Shown: one piece after another, positions 54,606 through 64,000 of the stretch
How the letters are laid out: each line of letters opens with the position of its first letter
How positions within the stretch are numbered: the first letter of the stretch is position 1
Origin: Actinernus sp. WN-2022
Taxonomy: Eukaryota > Cnidaria > Anthozoa > Actiniaria > Actinernidae
Assembly: GCA_030867875.1 (NCBI GenBank)
Contig: JAOWCC010000019.1
Location: 37,119,976 to 37,183,975 of the forward strand
Length of the DNA: 64,000 nucleotides
Direction of reading: 5' to 3'
Made by a program: the position numbers and the translations under genes
The notes under the pieces: model-generated
Databases searched by the model: none
Seen by the model: the letters and a program-made list of their open reading frames with translations, nothing else
What the model was told of the DNA's origin: nothing

Positions 54606-55480
54606 AACTTTATTTAGACACGGTAGTTTTAACAGTAACTAAGACTGGTTTACATAAAAGCCGTGTGTAAAAATCTCATACATCAACATTAAATGATATT
54701 ATTACATTCCATTAAAATCTGCTAAAAACGCCAGAGTCAGTTCTTTTAGCGTTCGTGTACGATATATTAAACTATAGTAATTGTAAGAGAGTAAATTATA
54801 AGGCGTCAAAGAAGCAGGGAGGTAGACCATTTAGCTTAGTTTTAAATGTATTTAACGATTTGCTAGTCCTCGGGTCTTCTGTTAAATTATTCCAAATATG
54901 TGCTCCTCTGTAGCCGAATCGCTTTTTACCATAATTCGTTTTGGGGAGGGACAGTTGGAATTTTGATGATGAACCTCTTGTGTTATATGGTGTATGAACC
55001 CTATTAAATTTGTGTATTAAATACCCAGGCGCTTGGTTATTATAGATCTTAAACATTTCTATTGCTAAAAGTTTGCGCCTGCGTATTATTAATCTGTCCC
55101 AACCCAGTTCGTGAAGTATTGGGTGTACAGCTTTAGTACACCAAGATGGCGGCCAAAAACGTACTCTACAAATAAAGCTGTTTTCCCCATCAATATGATT
55201 AGCATTCACTTCAAAACACTTTAGATATCACTTTTAAAGGTTTATCAAGTCTAAAATTTGAAATTTGCCGAAATATATGGATTTCCTTGACATTAAGGAA
55301 ACACGCTGACCTGGGCTGTCACAAAATTCAAAGTGCTGTAACTCAAAATTTGTTTACCGTATCGACGTAATTCTTTCGAAGAATACTGAGAATACCGATA
55401 TCTAAATCATATTAAAAGAACAGCTTCATATATCTCATAGTTTAGATTTTAGAATTTTGATGACGTCACATGCAAAGGAT
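54370..55480. mobile_element. ATGGCCGCC-family MITE split by a LINE
   Basis: TTTGCATTGACGTCA (54378) and the complement of TGACGTCACATGCAAA (ending near 55475) are the outer arms. GGCGGCCATGTTGG (54557) and CCAAGATGGCGGCC (55141) are the inner arms. The LINE at 54573-55137 occupies the loop. Confidence 0.6.
54573..55137 (-). mobile_element. LINE C-terminal fragment inserted in a MITE loop
   Basis: The minus-strand frame carries LHELGWDRLIIRRRKLLAIE, MFKIYNNQAPGYLIHKF, YNTRGSSSKFQLSLPKTNY and YRGAHIWNNLTEDPR, and ends FFDAL at 54796. The 3' tail is (CTAT)n at 54573-54604, the same tail type as the LINE at 5597. Confidence 0.8.
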
Positions 55481-55855
55481 ATATTGTAACGAGCTATTGA
55501 GGGCCACCAGTTCATTAGTGTTGTACACTATTTAGTGTTTGACCTCTTTAAATAATTGTTAAAATCGTATGTAATTTAGTAAGTATGTTAAGTTGCAATG
55601 TCTAATTTGAGTACGTTAAACTGTAGCACAGTGGAGAGAGGGCCTATATTACTCTATAAATAAAGGGATTTTTCTTGTCAAGGAGTAGTGTAGATGAATC
55701 TGCGCGTTTCAAGTTTTTTTTATATTTACTTGACTTCAGTATTGTATATCACTACAAAAGTAGACATGTACTTTAATAAATACTGACGGCCAGAAATGGA
55801 GAAGAGGAAGTTAAGCCCAAGATGTACCATAGGATTCTATGGCCCACTTTAGAAA

Positions 55856-55967
55856 CGAGTAGGAGGCTGGGGCGAGCTCGGTTTCGCAAACGCGCTTGGG
55901 TGAGCTTGGGTTCGTTACTGGGGACAGTTAAAGATCGCAAAACCGAACTCGCCCCAGCCCCTACTCG
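55856..55967. mobile_element. 112-bp palindromic MITE
   Basis: CGAGTAGGAGGCTGGGGCGA and the complement of CGCCCCAGCCCCTACTCG form arms of about 32 bases. Confidence 0.75.
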
Positions 55968-56468
55968 AATTGTGTCCCATCCAGTCCACGTTAGTTATAT
56001 CAAAATTCGAGCTGGAGAATCCGTGATCGGTTAAGGCATTTCCACTTTTTCATCAAAGTAGCAATTCTTATATCTGAAAAAGGCACAAACCAGGTTCTTG
56101 TATAGTTGGCAATAGAAGGTCACTCCAAGGCATTTCATATTTATGAAATAAATATGAAATAGGTACCCATTTTTTTCGTAAAATGGTGGAAATTGTCATC
56201 TTAGTCCAAAACAATATGTCATGTAAATATTTCCATGTTTTGGTGATATTTACTTTCCAACGAAAAGACGTAAGTAGAAACTTTACACCTCTTTTTAGCT
56301 GAGACGCGATATTGCCAAATGTGCGAAAAATGAACCTTTTTGTAAGTTGATTCGTCTTGATGGAGAGATGTCAGCAGGAGGCGTGTCTGGTAACCTGTCA
56401 TCACGTGCGAGCACTCGCGACCGTCTAGCGACAACAAAATGTTTCCTAATTTGGCTATTGCCTGGTGA

Positions 56469-56828
56469 TTGACACAAGAACTTACTCGTTTCCCGCGTAT
56501 TAAATTGTACTTGCGAAGGGATGGATTATTTGTAGGCCAATATCGATCAAGTAAATGGCAGTTTAGATATTTGAAATCCAATAAAAAGATTTGCGATTTA
56601 TTCGAACAGGCATTCCCAGGAGTAAAACGAGGCTTTCCTGCACAAAACATACGATTGGTTTGCTCGAAATTCGGCATGGAAAGAATAAATGAAGTGGAGG
56701 TTGAAGACTGCGTGACTGCCATAAAGCGACTAAAGTACTGTGATACACTTTATAGTTTGCAAAGGTCAAGATGGACGGTCTCAGCTCAACAAGTCTATCT
56801 CCCACTTGTACTTTCACGTGGGCCATAG
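56469..56828 (+). CDS. Unrecognised open frame, 119 codons
   Basis: The product has coding-like composition: LYLRRDGLFVGQYRSSKW, KKICDLFEQAFPGVKRGFPA, RLVCSKFGMERINEVEVEDC. It has no signal, membrane span or low complexity. It recalls N-terminal regions of cnidarian integrase-like (DDE) transposable-element proteins, but I cannot confirm this. A 14-base inverted repeat (TTGCCTGGTGATTG at 56458, CAATCACCAGGCAA at 56951) brackets it, so it may sit inside a mobile element. The minus strand also has overlapping frames, which makes the coding strand uncertain. Confidence 0.35.
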   Translation: MTQELTRFPRIKLYLRRDGLFVGQYRSSKWQFRYLKSNKKICDLFEQAFPGVKRGFPAQNIRLVCSKFGMERINEVEVEDCVTAIKRLKYCDTLYSLQRSRWTVSAQQVYLPLVLSRGP

Positions 56829-57028
56829 TTTCATGTGTTGAATGGCTCTTTGAATTTGTATCTTGTTCTCCTGTTTCCCAAGACGTCTAGGAGCTTCAAC
56901 ATGTTCGACTAAGCAAGAAATGAATAAGTCCGCATCATAGTTTATTGTATCAATCACCAGGCAATGGTAAATAGAAAGCATTTTGCCGTCGATCAACACG
57001 AACACGGGAGCGGAGAGTTTTTTTTTTT

Positions 57029-57048
57029 AGGGGGGGGGGGGGGGGGAG
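57029..57048 (+). repeat. Homopolymer G run
   Basis: About twenty consecutive G after a T run. Length is unreliable. Confidence 0.85.
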
Positions 57049-57209
57049 TGGCTTTAAATAATGCATGTGCTTTGGGACCCAAAAAATATCCTGCCTTAGA
57101 AAAACAAATGCATGAACATGTATTACTTGAAAAAAAGGTGCCCTCGCATTTGATTCCCTCTCCCCCCACCAAGCAGTTGGCCCCTTACCACAACGAAGTT
57201 CCCAGAGAG

Positions 57210-57335
57210 AGACAATAGAAATAGTGCATACAAAGTTCTGTAAATCTCCACTGGGATCAAGCAAAAGCGCAGCTAATAATGCTTGCCGAGCAGAGCTTGG
57301 AAGATATCCTCTTTCAGTCGAAGCAAAAACAAGGA
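57210..57335 (+). pseudogene. Fragment of the 49.6-kb LINE family
   Basis: The frame encodes EIVHTKFCKSPLGSSKSAAN and NACRAELGRYPL, which matches the LINE ORF at about 50320-50410 (IVHTKFCKLLLGTTRTSANN). Confidence 0.8.
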
Positions 57336-57339
57336 GTTA

Positions 57340-57735
57340 TAAGTTCTCGCTCAAGCTGAATAACCCAGAACGTACCTGGTTTACATGGATGCCGTGCCAT
57401 AATAAAATAGAAGTAGATAAAAACGTGGTTAAATATTCCTTATGGCGGGACTTAAAAGCCCGCAAACACTTAATTTGCCGAGTAGCCTTTGGCAATTGGT
57501 TCCATAAAGAAGCACCCTTGTATCGTAGGCTCTTTTTCAGATAATTTGTTTTTGGGGCAGGCTGTGCTAACCGGTCAGGCAAGTCTCTGAGATTATACTC
57601 AGTGGTGTCCGACAAGTTAACAAATTGTGCCCCTAAGTATTTTGGTAGTAAACCGTTCAAGACTTCAAACATAGTAATAACTTTTAGCTCATTATGGCGT
57701 TCAGAAATACTCAACGTTTTCGCAGGGCACATACA
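57340..57735 (-). pseudogene. LINE C-terminal fragment
   Basis: The minus-strand frame reads SERHNELKVITMFEVLNGLL, PKTNYLKKSLRYKGASLWNQ and FKSRHKEYL. It faces the preceding fragment, so two unrelated LINE pieces meet here. Confidence 0.8.
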
Positions 57736-57944
57736 TAGATAGCACAGACGGTAATAACAAAACTGACTGGTATCAGAAAATGAAAACTATCATATGTACG
57801 GTTGGTCTCGAAGACATCCGCTCCCCCTCCCCACTCGTTCCCTTTTCTCCTCGCCCTAGGTTGACCGCGTGCCAAAGATAGCCCAATCCGAAAACAAATT
57901 AGCAACTAGGCCTATATGTGACGTACGTTATGGGGAAATTTGCA

Positions 57945-58119
57945 ATGAATTGAGCCGCTACAAAATATAGATTTTACAGCGGAAAACATATCGAACTTGA
58001 AGACTAATTTTGCTCTTCACAGATACGCAACACAGAAAAATAAAATATCAGAACTTATTTCTTTCTAATACATCTCGGTATAGACGTTGGGATGATTTTA
58101 GGGTTCAGTTCCCCTTTAA
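57945..58119. mobile_element. Right end of a TTAA-type element (family of 62997-63829)
   Basis: It matches 63675-63833, including ATCGAACTTGAAGACTAATT and TATAGACGTTGGG, and ends CCCTTTAA. The left end is missing. Confidence 0.75.
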
Positions 58120-58596
58120 GTAGCATCGAGTTTCAGTAAACGTACGTTCGCCCAATTTCAGAGGTCAGCCTTGCTAGCACACTCCAAGTAGGCTATTTCC
58201 ATGGTGATTACGTAAAGTGTACTTATGTTTTATTGCCACCATATATAGTTTCGCTAAAATTTTACATATTCGATAAAAATAAATATAAGATAATAGTATA
58301 ATCTTACATTAGAAGTATTCGATTAACAATATAAATATTCGAAAGAGTACAGGTAAATCTAAATTTATTTGTGGCGAGAAAACTTATTAGGCTTCCTCCT
58401 AAAAGATAACTGAACGGGATTTGATTGGAAAAACGAAGCAACTATAGTGGGCTAATTAATTTTTCAGTTTCGCAGATTTCTTGAAAGTTGAAATACTGGG
58501 CAAAATTAACAATTCACAAGGTAGAGAATTCCATATTTTGGGACCTTGATAATGGAGAGTGAACTGCTTGATGTTAGTTCTACAGTGGTGTGGTCT

Positions 58597-58744
58597 ATAG
58601 ACCCTTTGCACGTTACGTCATAGCCGCCATGTTGGCGTACAGTTAACATTATATTCTTCGTTAGCTTCTTTTGTTCTGTACACCAACATGGCCGCCATGA
58701 CCTTTGTCATTTTAATCTCTGGGGATTTAGTGCAAACGATCTAT
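58597..58744. mobile_element. MITE, ATGGCCGCC family, nested in the LINE
   Basis: TATAGACCCTTTGCACGTTA and the complement of GTGCAAACGATCTATA are the ends. Inner arms carry GCCGCCATGTTGGCGTACA. The LINE frame is cut between YNARHATD and HHCRTNIKQ. Confidence 0.85.
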
Positions 58745-59749
58745 AGTCAGTGGCATGTCTTGCATTATAATTATATATGAATTTCTCGGTTAGTGAAAAA
58801 GTGGTTGTGAAAACTGTCAGCCGGCCGGTAGGAGTTGATTATGGTACGAATACATAAAACTTGCTATTAAAAAACAAATTCACACGAGTTACATCAGGAA
58901 TCTTTAACTCTTTAAATAAGGGTGCTGTAAGCGTGCGATATTAGGCATTGGATATTATTCGGACGATGCGTTTCTGTAAAAGATAAAGACTATTTAAATG
59001 AGAGGGATAAGTTGACGACCATACGGTATTGCAATAATTTAAGTATGGATACACTAGGGTATAATATAAGAACAGCATAGTTTTCGAAGACAGGAATAAA
59101 CGAGATTTAGTTATAATGCCGATTGATTTTGACATTGTTTTACTGTCAAAGCTAATGTGGGGTATCCATGTGAAATGTTGGCCAATAAAGACTCCAAGAA
59201 ACTTTACGACCTCCACTGGTTGTTTTATATTTTTATTTTCAATAACTATGGGGTTGTGTGAGCACAAAATCTTCTGCTTGGGGCGAAATATCATATAATT
59301 AGTTTTCTCAATGTTCAGCAATAATTTATTGGCTCTAAGCCAGTTCACAATTTGCTACAGATATTAGATGACCAAGCTTTTTATGTGAGTAAAGTATACT
59401 TGTATCGTCAGCAAAGAGAACGGATTTGGCCGGGGTTATTTTAGATGCATTAGGTAGATCATTGATGTATATAATAAAATGTAAAGGCGCAGGATTGATC
59501 ATGAGGTACTCCACACCTAATTGTTTTATAGAAAGAACTATTTGAGCCAAACTGTACAAACTGTTTCCTGTCGGTCAAGTAGCTTACGATCCATTTGAGG
59601 GCAGTGCCACGAATACAATAGAATTCGAGTTTCTCAATCAGTATTTGGTGATTAAGGGTGTCAAAAGCTTTTGAGAAGTCAAGGAAAATACCTGCAAAGA
59701 TTTCATTGTTGTCTGTGGATGTCGCAATATTGTAGTGGTCCGGCTAAGA

Positions 59750-60362
59750 TCAGAACGATAGCACTTAACGGCAAATGATGTAAAAAGGTGCTAATTTTCT
59801 ATTCTTCTTCTCTCGTAATTTCACCGTTCTGGGACCATAGGCGCCTATGTTCCCGGAACGGATAAAACTGGGTTCGGTACTCGTGTTTTCAGTTCATGTG
59901 CATCGTGTAAACGCTTACGTACCCGTTCCATTGCTTTTTTCTGAGCCTGCCCTGTTTTATTGTTTACTTCTGTCCTCGTGCGCATGTTAGCTCCACTTTC
60001 TAGCAATATGGCGGACGATAAACGAGTGAACGGGAAGGGCAACAAAATGAAAATGAAGGAAAAGGACGCAAATTGTATCTTCTAACGAGTCTTTTTTTCT
60101 AAGCTTTATGTGTTTTTTCCATGCAACTTCAAAGTAGAACTAACCGATTTCCTTCTTAAAATAATAGCCTTACCTCGTCAATCGCCATTTTATTTTACGA
60201 GCGTCACGTGTGACGCATACGAATGACACCATTATCATGGGCTCAGCCATGTTCGGTCTCGGAAATATTCTCGTGTACACAGCCCTTGCCGTTCCACCTA
60301 GGCTTGAGGACCGGTGCCACTTTTTATCCGAACCGTTTCAAGATATTTCTCGTGTAAATGGG
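59750..60362. other. Insertion within the LINE, unclassified
   Basis: The LINE frame stops at ICP near 60362 and resumes near 59700. The ends of the inserted stretch share GGATAAA.CTGGGTTCGG / TTATCCGAACC-like blocks in inverted sense, so it is probably another MITE. ATGGCGGACGAT at 60008 starts a short frame without family resemblance. Confidence 0.4.
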
Positions 60363-61097
60363 CAAATGTTAAGCGCATCAGGGAACGTTCTGGTATTTAA
60401 AGACACATTTATTAGTCCTGTAAGAGGTTCAATGACCTGATCAAAGGTGAGATTGATAACTTTCATGGAAATATCATCATAACCAGGAGCTCTACCGAGA
60501 TTGAATGTTGAAATAATATCTCTTAGTTCAGTAGAAGATACTTCTCTAAACACCAGAGATTCCGGATAAAATCCAGATAAGAAATCTTGATGAAACGAGG
60601 CCGAGTAGGAGCTATTTTAGCTGCCAGATTCGGGCCAATGTTAGTAAAGTACTCGCAAAAACGGTTTGCGATTGTATCCGGGACGGATATATATGTTATT
60701 ACCATTACATTTGAAAGAGGATGGTTATGTCCAGCTTTGCGCTTATTTATTACCTCATTAAGGGTTTTCCTCATTCTTCGAAGTTTCAAGTTTCTTATCA
60801 TAATACTCTTTTTAGCAATTAAATGGTTCAACTTGTTTTTGTAGGACTTGTATATTACTTGGCTTCATGCTCCAGAATGGGTTTGTTTATAAATTGTTTA
60901 TAAAATCTTCCTTTTTTACTAATCGATTTTCTAAGGCCTTTAGTAAGCCAGGAATTACGAAACGTTTTTAATCTCTTTCCGTTTAAGATCTTGACCAGAA
61001 AACTAAAATTGTACACCTCGGTGTACTTCGCAATAAAGGAACTATAGGCAGAGTTGGCATTGCTTCTATCTATATCGGTCCAGTCAAAATTACTCAA

Positions 61098-61140
61098 AAT
61101 AGATGGTTTTCACTCAATCCCCAGAGATTCAATTGCGTTC
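61098..61140. mobile_element. Half copy of the ATGGCCGCC-family MITE
   Basis: AATAGATGGTTTTCACTCAA and TCCCCAGAGATTCAA match the left end at 1401-1437. No right arm follows. Confidence 0.6.
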
Positions 61141-61379
61141 GGCGCATGAAAAGTTCGACGTTTGAATCGGGCCTTAGAAGTCAATCGAGTGGAAGAAATG
61201 AATGAGAGAACTAAAGATCAATAAATTCACTCGTTGCGGAATGCTGCAAAGCGTAGCGCAAGTCTGACCACAGCCTGTCTTTAGTCCACTACGCTATCAG
61301 AGAAAATAACAATGAAAACCTTGGGTCAATCATAGTTTGCAATAAAATACCCGGGAAACGATGCTTCCTATACATGTAC

Positions 61380-61449
61380 GCCTTCCGGTTAGCTCAGTGG
61401 TTAGTTCCGGTCTGTTTTGCAGAAGGTCGCAGGTTCAAACCCCGGCCGG

Positions 61450-61488
<39 letters not shown>

Positions 61489-61545
61489 GGTGCTGCCTTT
61501 GTGATCGAACTGCAAATGGTTAGACCTTCAGTCTATTGAATCAGG
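61380..61545 (+). mobile_element. tRNA-derived SINE, truncated
   Basis: Perfect pol III A box TAGCTCAGTGG (61390-61400) and B box GGTTCAAACCC (61432-61442) start it. The body (CCAACACTCAGGGTC, ATAACTGAGTAGAAGGTGCT, CTGCAAATGGTTAGAC) is a SINE body type I associate with corals. It stops without the usual 3' half. Confidence 0.75.
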
Positions 61546-61673
61546 GTTTTCAATTTGTGTTGAAGTAATTAATTGTCACCACAGTAATGTAAACAGGAAC
61601 ATAGGCGGGAGGCACATCCCTATAGGTCAATTTCTGGTTCTGAACCGTTAAAAAAACGTCTGTAACACAAGGG

Positions 61674-62190
61674 ACGCGGGCGTCCTGTGTACTGTATGTC
61701 CCATGATTCAACGCGCCTCGTTGCGTCACCAAGGCGGAAGTAAATTCAACCAATAGACGAGAAAGGCGGGAAGTACATAATTTAGTTGTTGCGGTGCATT
61801 CGTTGAGGAGGAAACATATTTCTAAGCTCTGTGCAGATCTTCCGAAAATACCAGGGACGAACTTCTAGTTGTATTCCAAGTAAGGAGAAAAGTGTTTGTC
61901 ACGTATTTGTATTGTTTGATCATTCTAGGTGTAAGAATAAACGGTGAACAAAGCAAAACACAGCGAGTTACATTTTGGCGCGTGGCGTGTGGTTTGTACA
62001 AAGGCTTCTCGTCTTTCTTATGCTGTGGTAATGTACTGTAGCAATCTTTTAACTCACGAGCTTGATTATAAAATGATTATTGGAGTTTTGTCTGGTAGTA
62101 TGCAAGACCGCGGGTACTCGAACTTTCAGGAAATGGAAAAAAATCGTGGATTTGTGTTCGATTGCAAACTACGTGGCACAAGAAAGTAAA
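61674..62190 (+). repeat. Long dispersed repeat, copy 2 (pair of 25032-25600)
   Basis: It matches 25032-25390 but lacks the MITE at 25391. The frame from 61944 runs 81 codons (NKAKHSELHFGAWRVVCTKA ... EKNRGFVFDCKLRGTRK), against a broken frame in copy 1. GAAAGTAAAC after the last Lys could be a splice donor, so it may be a first coding exon duplicated with its upstream region. Confidence 0.65.
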
Positions 62191-62319
62191 CGAGATCGGT
62201 TACTCCAAATAGCAGTCTAGGCGGGAAACTATGGCGTTATATCCCCGCCAAAATTCGACTTTCGCTTGCTAAGTTCAAGTTTATAATTTCACTTTATTGT
62301 CCATAATGCGCCATTTCAG

Positions 62320-62505
62320 TTTTACGATTCGACATTGGAGTTTCGCATTGCGACATCGAATTTTTACTTTCGATATTGGAGTTTTACTTTCGATATTGGA
62401 GTTTTACTTTCGACATTGGAGTTTTACTTTCGACATTGGAGTTTTACTTTCGACATCAGGAGTTTTACTTTTCGACATTGGAGTTTTACTTTCGACATTC
62501 TAGTA
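62320..62505 (+). repeat. 20-bp minisatellite
   Basis: About eight head-to-tail copies of TTTTACTTTCGACATTGGAG occur. Variants have GATATT for GACATT and a one-base insertion in the seventh. Confidence 0.9.
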
Positions 62506-62642
62506 ACGCTTTTAAAGATTTACTTTTATTTTACTACGTACGATCATGTCAATTTCACATAATAAAAACATAGTGTCGCGTTGTTGGTTGTTTTCCAGGC
62601 GCCATTCGTGTTCCACGGGCTGTGGTTTTCTTGGAGTTCCGA

Positions 62643-62955
62643 CCACAGGCCGCCCAAGTTCTGACTGTATAACAAGGTTTGTATGGGAGTTCTTCCGATA
62701 ACTCAGAATAATAAGATAAATATTCTGTAATACAAGGTAAATAAAGGAAGAAGACTTACTTGAAGTTGTTTTGTCGTCCTATGTGTGTTTCAGGTTCTAG
62801 CGACCTGAAACACACATAGGACGACAAAACAACTTCAAGTAAGTCTTCTTCCTTTATTTACCTTGTATTACAGAATATTTATGTTATTATTCTGAGTTAT
62901 CGGAAGAACTCCCATACAAACCTTGTTATACAGTCAGAACTTGGGCGGCCTGTGG
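62643..62955. mobile_element. 313-bp perfect palindrome
   Basis: Arms of about 150 bases start CCACAGGCCGCCCAAGTTCT around a loop of about ten bases (GGTTCTAGCGACC). They share terminal sequence with 25772-26863. Confidence 0.9.
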
Positions 62956-62996
62956 TTAATTCAAATGAGTTGTATTTGTGAATTCCCATTGTTTAA

Positions 62997-63829
62997 AGGG
63001 GGAACTGAACCCTAAAATCAACCCAACGTCTATACAAACGTGTATTCGAAATAAATAGGTTCTGCTATTTTTATTTTGCTGTGTTGCGCGTCTATGAATA
63101 GAAAATCTGAAAACCTTCCTGAGGGCTCAAGTCCTGTGACGTTAGGTACAGGGAATAAATTAGTTCGGCCATGCTGTCCCCGACACTGAAAAGCGGGACT
63201 AATTATGGACCATTGTGTTTTATTTGTACTGGAGATGTGATTGTTTTTCCTTGGTATGTATGTAAAGGATCAAAACCGCAGGTTCGGCCTTTCATTGAAA
63301 TTAAAGCGGTTTTGAACCGACTTAATAACCAGGCGCGAATAATTCCATTGTTCTCATGCAATCACAGTTTTTACACGCCTAACCTATGTGTAATTGCGTT
63401 TTGCTAATTGGGTTCCGTTTTATAGAATTAGCAAAAAGTAATTAGTAAAAGTGGATAAATAGCGTACTCATTTTCCTAATCGGGCAACCATTGTTAATCA
63501 GTCGCATTTGTGCTGTTGATTCAAAACCCAGGGCAGGTCTATATGTTAAAAATATAGACCTGTCCTGGGTTTTGAATTCAGCCCAGCTCTGCCTTTGCTA
63601 TTCAAATCAGGTCTTCCCATGAGGATCAAAACCTGCATAGAACAATGGAATTAGACGTTTCCACTGAATGAGTGCCACACAATATAGAGTTTTTCAGCGG
63701 AAAATCGAACTTGAAGACTAATTTTCACTTCAAAGTCGACGCTTAACACAGAAAATATCCGAAGTTATTTCTTTCGAATACATCTTTGTATAGACGTTGG
63801 GTTGATTTTAGGGTTCAGCCGGTTCCCCT
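62997..63829. mobile_element. TTAA-flanked non-autonomous element
   Basis: The ends AGGGGGAACTGAACCCTAAA and, inverted, AGGGGAACCGGCTGAACCCT are flanked by TTAA (62993-62996, 63830-63833). Both ends carry ATCAACCCAACGTCTATACA. A nested perfect hairpin lies at 63519-63577. No transposase is seen. Confidence 0.8.
63519..63577. repeat. Perfect hairpin nested in the TTAA element
   Basis: ATTCAAAACCCAGGGCAGGT pairs with ACCTGTCCTGGGTTTTGAAT around a loop near GTTAAAA, with one mismatch. Confidence 0.85.
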
Positions 63830-64000
63830 TTAATGAAACCCTTATTTCAAGAAAGGCCGTCTGGCCTGGATTTGTTTTTAGAACTGCTGTATTGATGTTG
63901 ATGTAAAGGGAGAATCTTAGGACTTTCAGAAACCAAACAAATGGAGAATTAGTTAGAAGAATTGCCAGAAATGGGGTCTTTCTAGGTGTATCAACATCCT

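Larger units (their letters stand above)
58400..61097 (-). mobile_element. LINE remnant with two later insertions
   Basis: Order on the minus strand: LRKSISKKGRFYKQFINKP (about 60900), ANRFCEYFTNIGPNLAAKI (about 60650), LRDIISTFNLGRAPGYDDIS and NTRTFPDALNICP (about 60490-60370). Then comes foreign sequence (about 59750-60362), then SYLTDRKQFVQ (about 59575), SVLFADDTSILYSHK (motif C, about 59400), NWLRANKLLLNIEKTNYMIF, VVKFLGVFIG, LNYCNTVWSSTYP, and YQGPKIWNSLPCELL (about 58530). RT motifs before about 59580 are largely lost, and several frames are broken. Confidence 0.8.

Noticed and set aside
61380..61455. Possible functional tRNA gene
   Set aside because: A and B boxes are perfect, but the cloverleaf stems do not pair well and a SINE body follows directly, so it is a SINE head.
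62320..62505. Overlapping 65-75-codon frames rich in FRHWSFTFDIGV
   Set aside because: They are translations of a 20-bp minisatellite in several frames, not genes.

Overview
This is eukaryotic, animal nuclear DNA that is gene-poor, AT-rich and full of repeats. Introns have GT/AG borders, and most of the window is non-LTR retrotransposon debris, Penelope-like remnants, tRNA-derived SINEs and many palindromic DNA-transposon relics. The mix (a secreted aerolysin-fold gene with Cys-rich repeats, a FAM111-type protease, a SINE whose body resembles ones I associate with corals, CR1/L2-like LINEs, Penelope elements) points to an anthozoan cnidarian, probably a stony coral. That assignment is inference.

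Genes I can support: (1) an orphan exon of a hydroxylysine-kinase-like APH phosphotransferase (about 1.6-2.2 kb); (2) a four-exon secreted aerolysin-like pore-forming protein gene (exons at 16.59, 20.41, 21.45 and 22.53 kb) with a broken paralogue about 11 kb upstream (9.16-11.37 kb); (3) an unrecognised three-exon gene for a 67-residue protein with a KEN motif (32.51-36.07 kb); (4) an intact single-exon FAM111-like trypsin-fold protease, 601 residues (45.32-47.13 kb). One further open frame at 56.5 kb is unassigned. These genes do not form a pathway; they are islands between repeats.

Layout: 0-4 kb holds the kinase exon and MITEs. 4.6-11.4 kb and 12.4-22.9 kb are two copies of one segmental duplication, each a repeat block followed by the aerolysin-like gene. 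The first copy carries a Penelope-type palindrome split by a LINE, and its gene is dead; the second copy is largely intact. 23-24.7 kb is a Penelope retroelement without its catalytic core. 25-28.1 kb holds a 1.1-kb palindrome and PIF/Harbinger-like MITEs. 29.6-32 kb has a LINE and a pogo-like element with internal 17-bp repeats. 36.4-37.4 kb is a Mutator-like element with a 9-bp target duplication that carries a broken RecQ-like helicase fragment. 37.5-44.4 kb is a very large inverted repeat (arms about 1.39 kb) with a 100-N assembly gap in the left arm and two LINE insertions present only in the right arm. 48.5-61.1 kb is mostly LINE fragments with nested MITEs. 61.4-64 kb holds a SINE, a minisatellite, a second copy of a repeat seen at 25 kb, a palindrome and a TTAA-flanked element.

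Coordinates of LINE and MITE borders are accurate to a few bases where a target duplication or an empty site is named, and otherwise to roughly 10-50 bases. Family names rest on motifs read by eye; no database search was possible.
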